DNA of 18,460 nucleotides from Verrucomicrobiota bacterium (GTDB taxonomy: Bacteria; Verrucomicrobiota; Verrucomicrobiia; Opitutales; Opitutaceae). Positions 16,844 through 18,460 of this stretch are shown one piece after another. The position numbers and the translations under genes are program-made. Below the pieces are notes generated by a model, which was not told the DNA's origin, did not search any database, and saw only the letters and a list, made by a program, of their open reading frames with translations. Position 1 is the stretch's first letter; each line of letters opens with the position of its first letter. The DNA lies in contig JAEWIY010000019.1 of the NCBI GenBank assembly GCA_023386835.1, positions 1 to 18,460 of the forward strand. Direction: 5' to 3'.

Positions 16844-17680
16844 ATGAGCCTGCCCGAATGGAAGGTCGCGAAGACCTACACCGACATTCTTTACCACAAG
16901 ACCGATGGGATCGCGAAGATCACGATCAACCGCCCCGAGAAGCGAAATGCGTTTCGCCCCGAGACGGTCTTCGAGTTGCACGACGCGCTGATTGACGCAC
17001 GGGAGGACCTGTCGATCGGGGTGGTGCTTCTCACCGGCGCCGGTCCGCACACCGATGGCAAGTACGCCTTTTGCGCGGGAGGTGACCAGAGCGTCCGGGG
17101 CCACGCCGGCTATGTGGGTGGTGATGGTGTGCCGCGGTTGAACATCCTGGAGGTGCAGAAACTCATTCGCTCGATGCCGAAGGTCGTGATCGCCCTCGTG
17201 GCGGGCTACGCGATCGGGGGCGGGCACGTCCTCCACCTCGTTTGCGACCTGACGATTGCGGCGGACAACGCGATCTGCGGGCAGGTCGGCCCACGCATGG
17301 GCAGTTTCGACGGCGGATTCGGGGCGAGCTACCTCGCGCGCATCGTCGGCCAGAAGAAGGCTCGCGAAATTTGGTACTTGTGCCGCCAATACAACGCGCA
17401 GCAGGCGCTCGAGATGGGACTCGTCAACACCGTCGTCCCAGTGGCGGAGCTGGAGGCGGAGGGCGTCAAGTGGGCGAGGGAAGTGCTGGGCCACAGCCCG
17501 CTCGCCATTCGTTGCCTCAAGGCCGCGTTCAACGCCGATGTGGACGGCCAGGCTGGCCTGCAGGAACTCGCCGGCAACGCGACGCTGCTCTACTACATGA
17601 GCGAGGAAGCGAAGGAGTTTCACTCCGCCCAACGCGAGAAGCGCCGTCCTGACGCCCGCCGCTTTCCCTGGCTCCCGTAG
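16844..17680 (+). CDS. menB: 1,4-dihydroxy-2-naphthoyl-CoA synthase
   Basis: A 278-residue crotonase-fold enzyme that closes the second ring of o-succinylbenzoyl-CoA in menaquinone synthesis. MenB rather than a generic enoyl-CoA hydratase is supported by FCAGGDQSVRG (76-86), Y90, VAGYAIGGGHVLHLVCDLTI (119-138), GQVGPRMGSFDGGFG (146-160) with S154 and D156, IWYLCRQY, the AGLQELAGNATLLYYM stretch, and the C-terminal RRPDARRFPWLP. Q147 and G149 match the Q-x-G arrangement of type I MenB enzymes that use bicarbonate as catalytic base; type II enzymes have an Asp at the glycine position. ATG 16844 gives the family N-terminus, with AAGGGTGA about 8-15 bases upstream as a possible ribosome site. The longer open frame back to 16604 overlaps kup and is not used. 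Confidence 0.95.
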   Translation: MSLPEWKVAKTYTDILYHKTDGIAKITINRPEKRNAFRPETVFELHDALIDAREDLSIGVVLLTGAGPHTDGKYAFCAGGDQSVRGHAGYVGGDGVPRLNILEVQKLIRSMPKVVIALVAGYAIGGGHVLHLVCDLTIAADNAICGQVGPRMGSFDGGFGASYLARIVGQKKAREIWYLCRQYNAQQALEMGLVNTVVPVAELEAEGVKWAREVLGHSPLAIRCLKAAFNADVDGQAGLQELAGNATLLYYMSEEAKEFHSAQREKRRPDARRFPWLP

Positions 17681-17784
17681 TCAGCTTCAGGCGAAGTCGG
17701 AGAAAACGCAGGCGACTCCTTCCGTTCCTGCGCCCTGCTCCTTTCTTTCATCTTCCATAATCGTCGCGCGCTCGGCGCACGTCG
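17681..17784. other. Short intergenic stretch between menB and the C13-like gene
   Basis: A convergent gap of 104 bases. It holds a small CTTC/GAAG hairpin around 17685-17696 and, at its right end, a GCGC-rich imperfect palindrome leading into GTCGCTACG (17781-17789). No coding sequence or convincing intrinsic terminator is seen. Confidence 0.4.
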
Positions 17785-18460
17785 CTACGTCCCTTCCTGA
17801 TACAGCGCGCCGAGCTGACGTAACAAGGTCTCGAGTTCGAACGCGTACACCGCCTCGGGCAGCTCGCTCTTGCGTGCCCGCAGGGCCGAGAGTTCGCGCT
17901 CGAGAGCGTCGCGCCGCGCACGCTGGTCGGCGGTTAAGGTTCGTTCCTCCTCCGTCAGGACCACCGCAAGCAGGCGCGCACGTTCTCCATCGGGAACGCG
18001 ATCGCCGTCGGCGCGTTGTTGCACGCGTGTGCCGCGAAACCACTCTGCTGGCGTGCCTTGACGGTCACCATTGTCGTCGAGCAACGCATGTTCCGTCGCG
18101 AGGCGTGCGTTCTCTTCGTAGAACGCCTTCGCCTGCTGGGCGGCCGTGACGAACGCCTCGAGCACGGAGACTTGTCCATCCTGGTCGATGTCGGCCTCGA
18201 GGCGGCCGATCGCCTCGGCGAACCGCTCACCAAAACGCGCGTAGTTCGCTTCATGTCCGCTCCGTGTCGCCGTCACGATGATACGGTTGGGCCCGGACAA
18301 CGCCGGCAGAAACGGCCCAGCCGACGAGCCGCCATGGACAAAGATGACCGGTCGCTGCACGGGCTGGAGCCACTGCGCCAGCTCGGTCGCCGACACATCC
18401 GGTCCGCGCAGGTTCAGATGCGCCTCGCGACCGTCAAACGTGCCGTGGCCCAGGTAAACG
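17785..18460 (-). CDS. Caspase/legumain-like (C13-type) protein with EF-hand loops, partial at window edge
   Basis: The 3' 225 codons of a gene whose start lies beyond base 18460; the frame is open to the edge, so an internal GTG at 18396 is not a credible start. The readable N-terminal part has YLGHGTFDGREAHLNLRGPD, a GHG histidine as in caspase-fold C13 peptidases, then PVIFVHGGSSAGPF. A catalytic cysteine would be expected where serine is encoded (18325-18327). Next comes RIIVTATRSGHEANYARFGE, then DIDQDGQVSVLE (18157-18192), which matches a 12-residue EF-hand calcium loop, and LLDDNGDRQGTPAEWF, a weaker second loop. The C-terminal 60 residues are charged and probably helical or coiled coil. 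Substrate, localisation and activity are unknown. Family assignment is from motif memory. Confidence 0.7.
   Translation of the reverse strand, partial: VYLGHGTFDGREAHLNLRGPDVSATELAQWLQPVQRPVIFVHGGSSAGPFLPALSGPNRIIVTATRSGHEANYARFGERFAEAIGRLEADIDQDGQVSVLEAFVTAAQQAKAFYEENARLATEHALLDDNGDRQGTPAEWFRGTRVQQRADGDRVPDGERARLLAVVLTEEERTLTADQRARRDALERELSALRARKSELPEAVYAFELETLLRQLGALYQEGT

Noticed and set aside
16400..17632. 410-codon minus-strand frame across kup and menB
   Set aside because: It overlaps two well-supported genes and its product is a compositional shadow.
16844..17680. Generic enoyl-CoA hydratase
   Set aside because: The GSFDGG segment, the AGLQELAGNA stretch and the FPWLP C-terminus are specific to MenB, and menF/menD are nearby.
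17687..18043. Arg-rich minus-strand frame at the end of the C13-like gene
   Set aside because: It is out of frame with the supported coding frame and has no start signal or motif.

Overview
The window is GC-rich, gene-dense bacterial chromosome and looks like ordinary housekeeping and sensory DNA. Protein style points to Verrucomicrobia, most likely Opitutaceae. That placement rests on a menaquinone pathway with MenF/MenD/MenB, a soluble multi-PAS/GAF hybrid kinase, a caspase/legumain-like protein with EF-hand loops, and general resemblance to remembered Opitutus-type proteins. It is an inference, not a search result. I see no insertion sequence, prophage, CRISPR array, tRNA or rRNA.

Layout: (1) 58-4152 (+), a 1364-residue soluble hybrid sensor histidine kinase with GAF, PAS, GAF, four more PAS, kinase and C-terminal receiver. 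(2) 4178-5284 (-), leuB (leucine biosynthesis), convergent with the kinase. (3) 5386-7824 (+), a tight probable operon: metallo-beta-lactamase-fold hydrolase, ribD (riboflavin) and an rdgB-type nucleotide-pool cleaning pyrophosphatase. (4) 7858-9755 (-), a two-component system, NarX-like kinase followed by a NarL/DosR-like regulator with a 4-base overlap. (5) 9844-11367 (+), metG, divergent from the two-component pair. (6) 11367-11415, a short degenerate heptamer repeat array. (7) 11546-14785 (+), menF and menD. (8) 14797-16692 (-), a Kup potassium transporter, convergent with menD. (9) 16844-17680 (+), menB, divergent from kup. (10) 17785-18460 (-), the C-terminal part of a C13/caspase-fold-like protein that runs off the right edge.

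MenF, MenD and MenB catalyse isochorismate synthesis, SEPHCHC synthesis and naphthoate ring closure on the route to menaquinone. The steps between them (MenH, MenC, MenE) and after them (MenA and others) are not here, and kup on the opposite strand splits the cluster. RibD, LeuB, MetG and RdgB are unrelated housekeeping functions that sit together.

The less ordinary observations are small. Two convergent gene junctions carry inverted repeats whose arms contain the stop codons, with a shared GTAGCGA core that also occurs at the stop of the right-edge gene. There is a heptamer array after metG, and perfect or near-perfect hairpins upstream of menB and metG. The C13-like protein has serine where a catalytic cysteine would be expected, and several enzymes have unusual residues in signature motifs (LeuB, RibD, MetG). 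I found no convincing undescribed multi-gene system.
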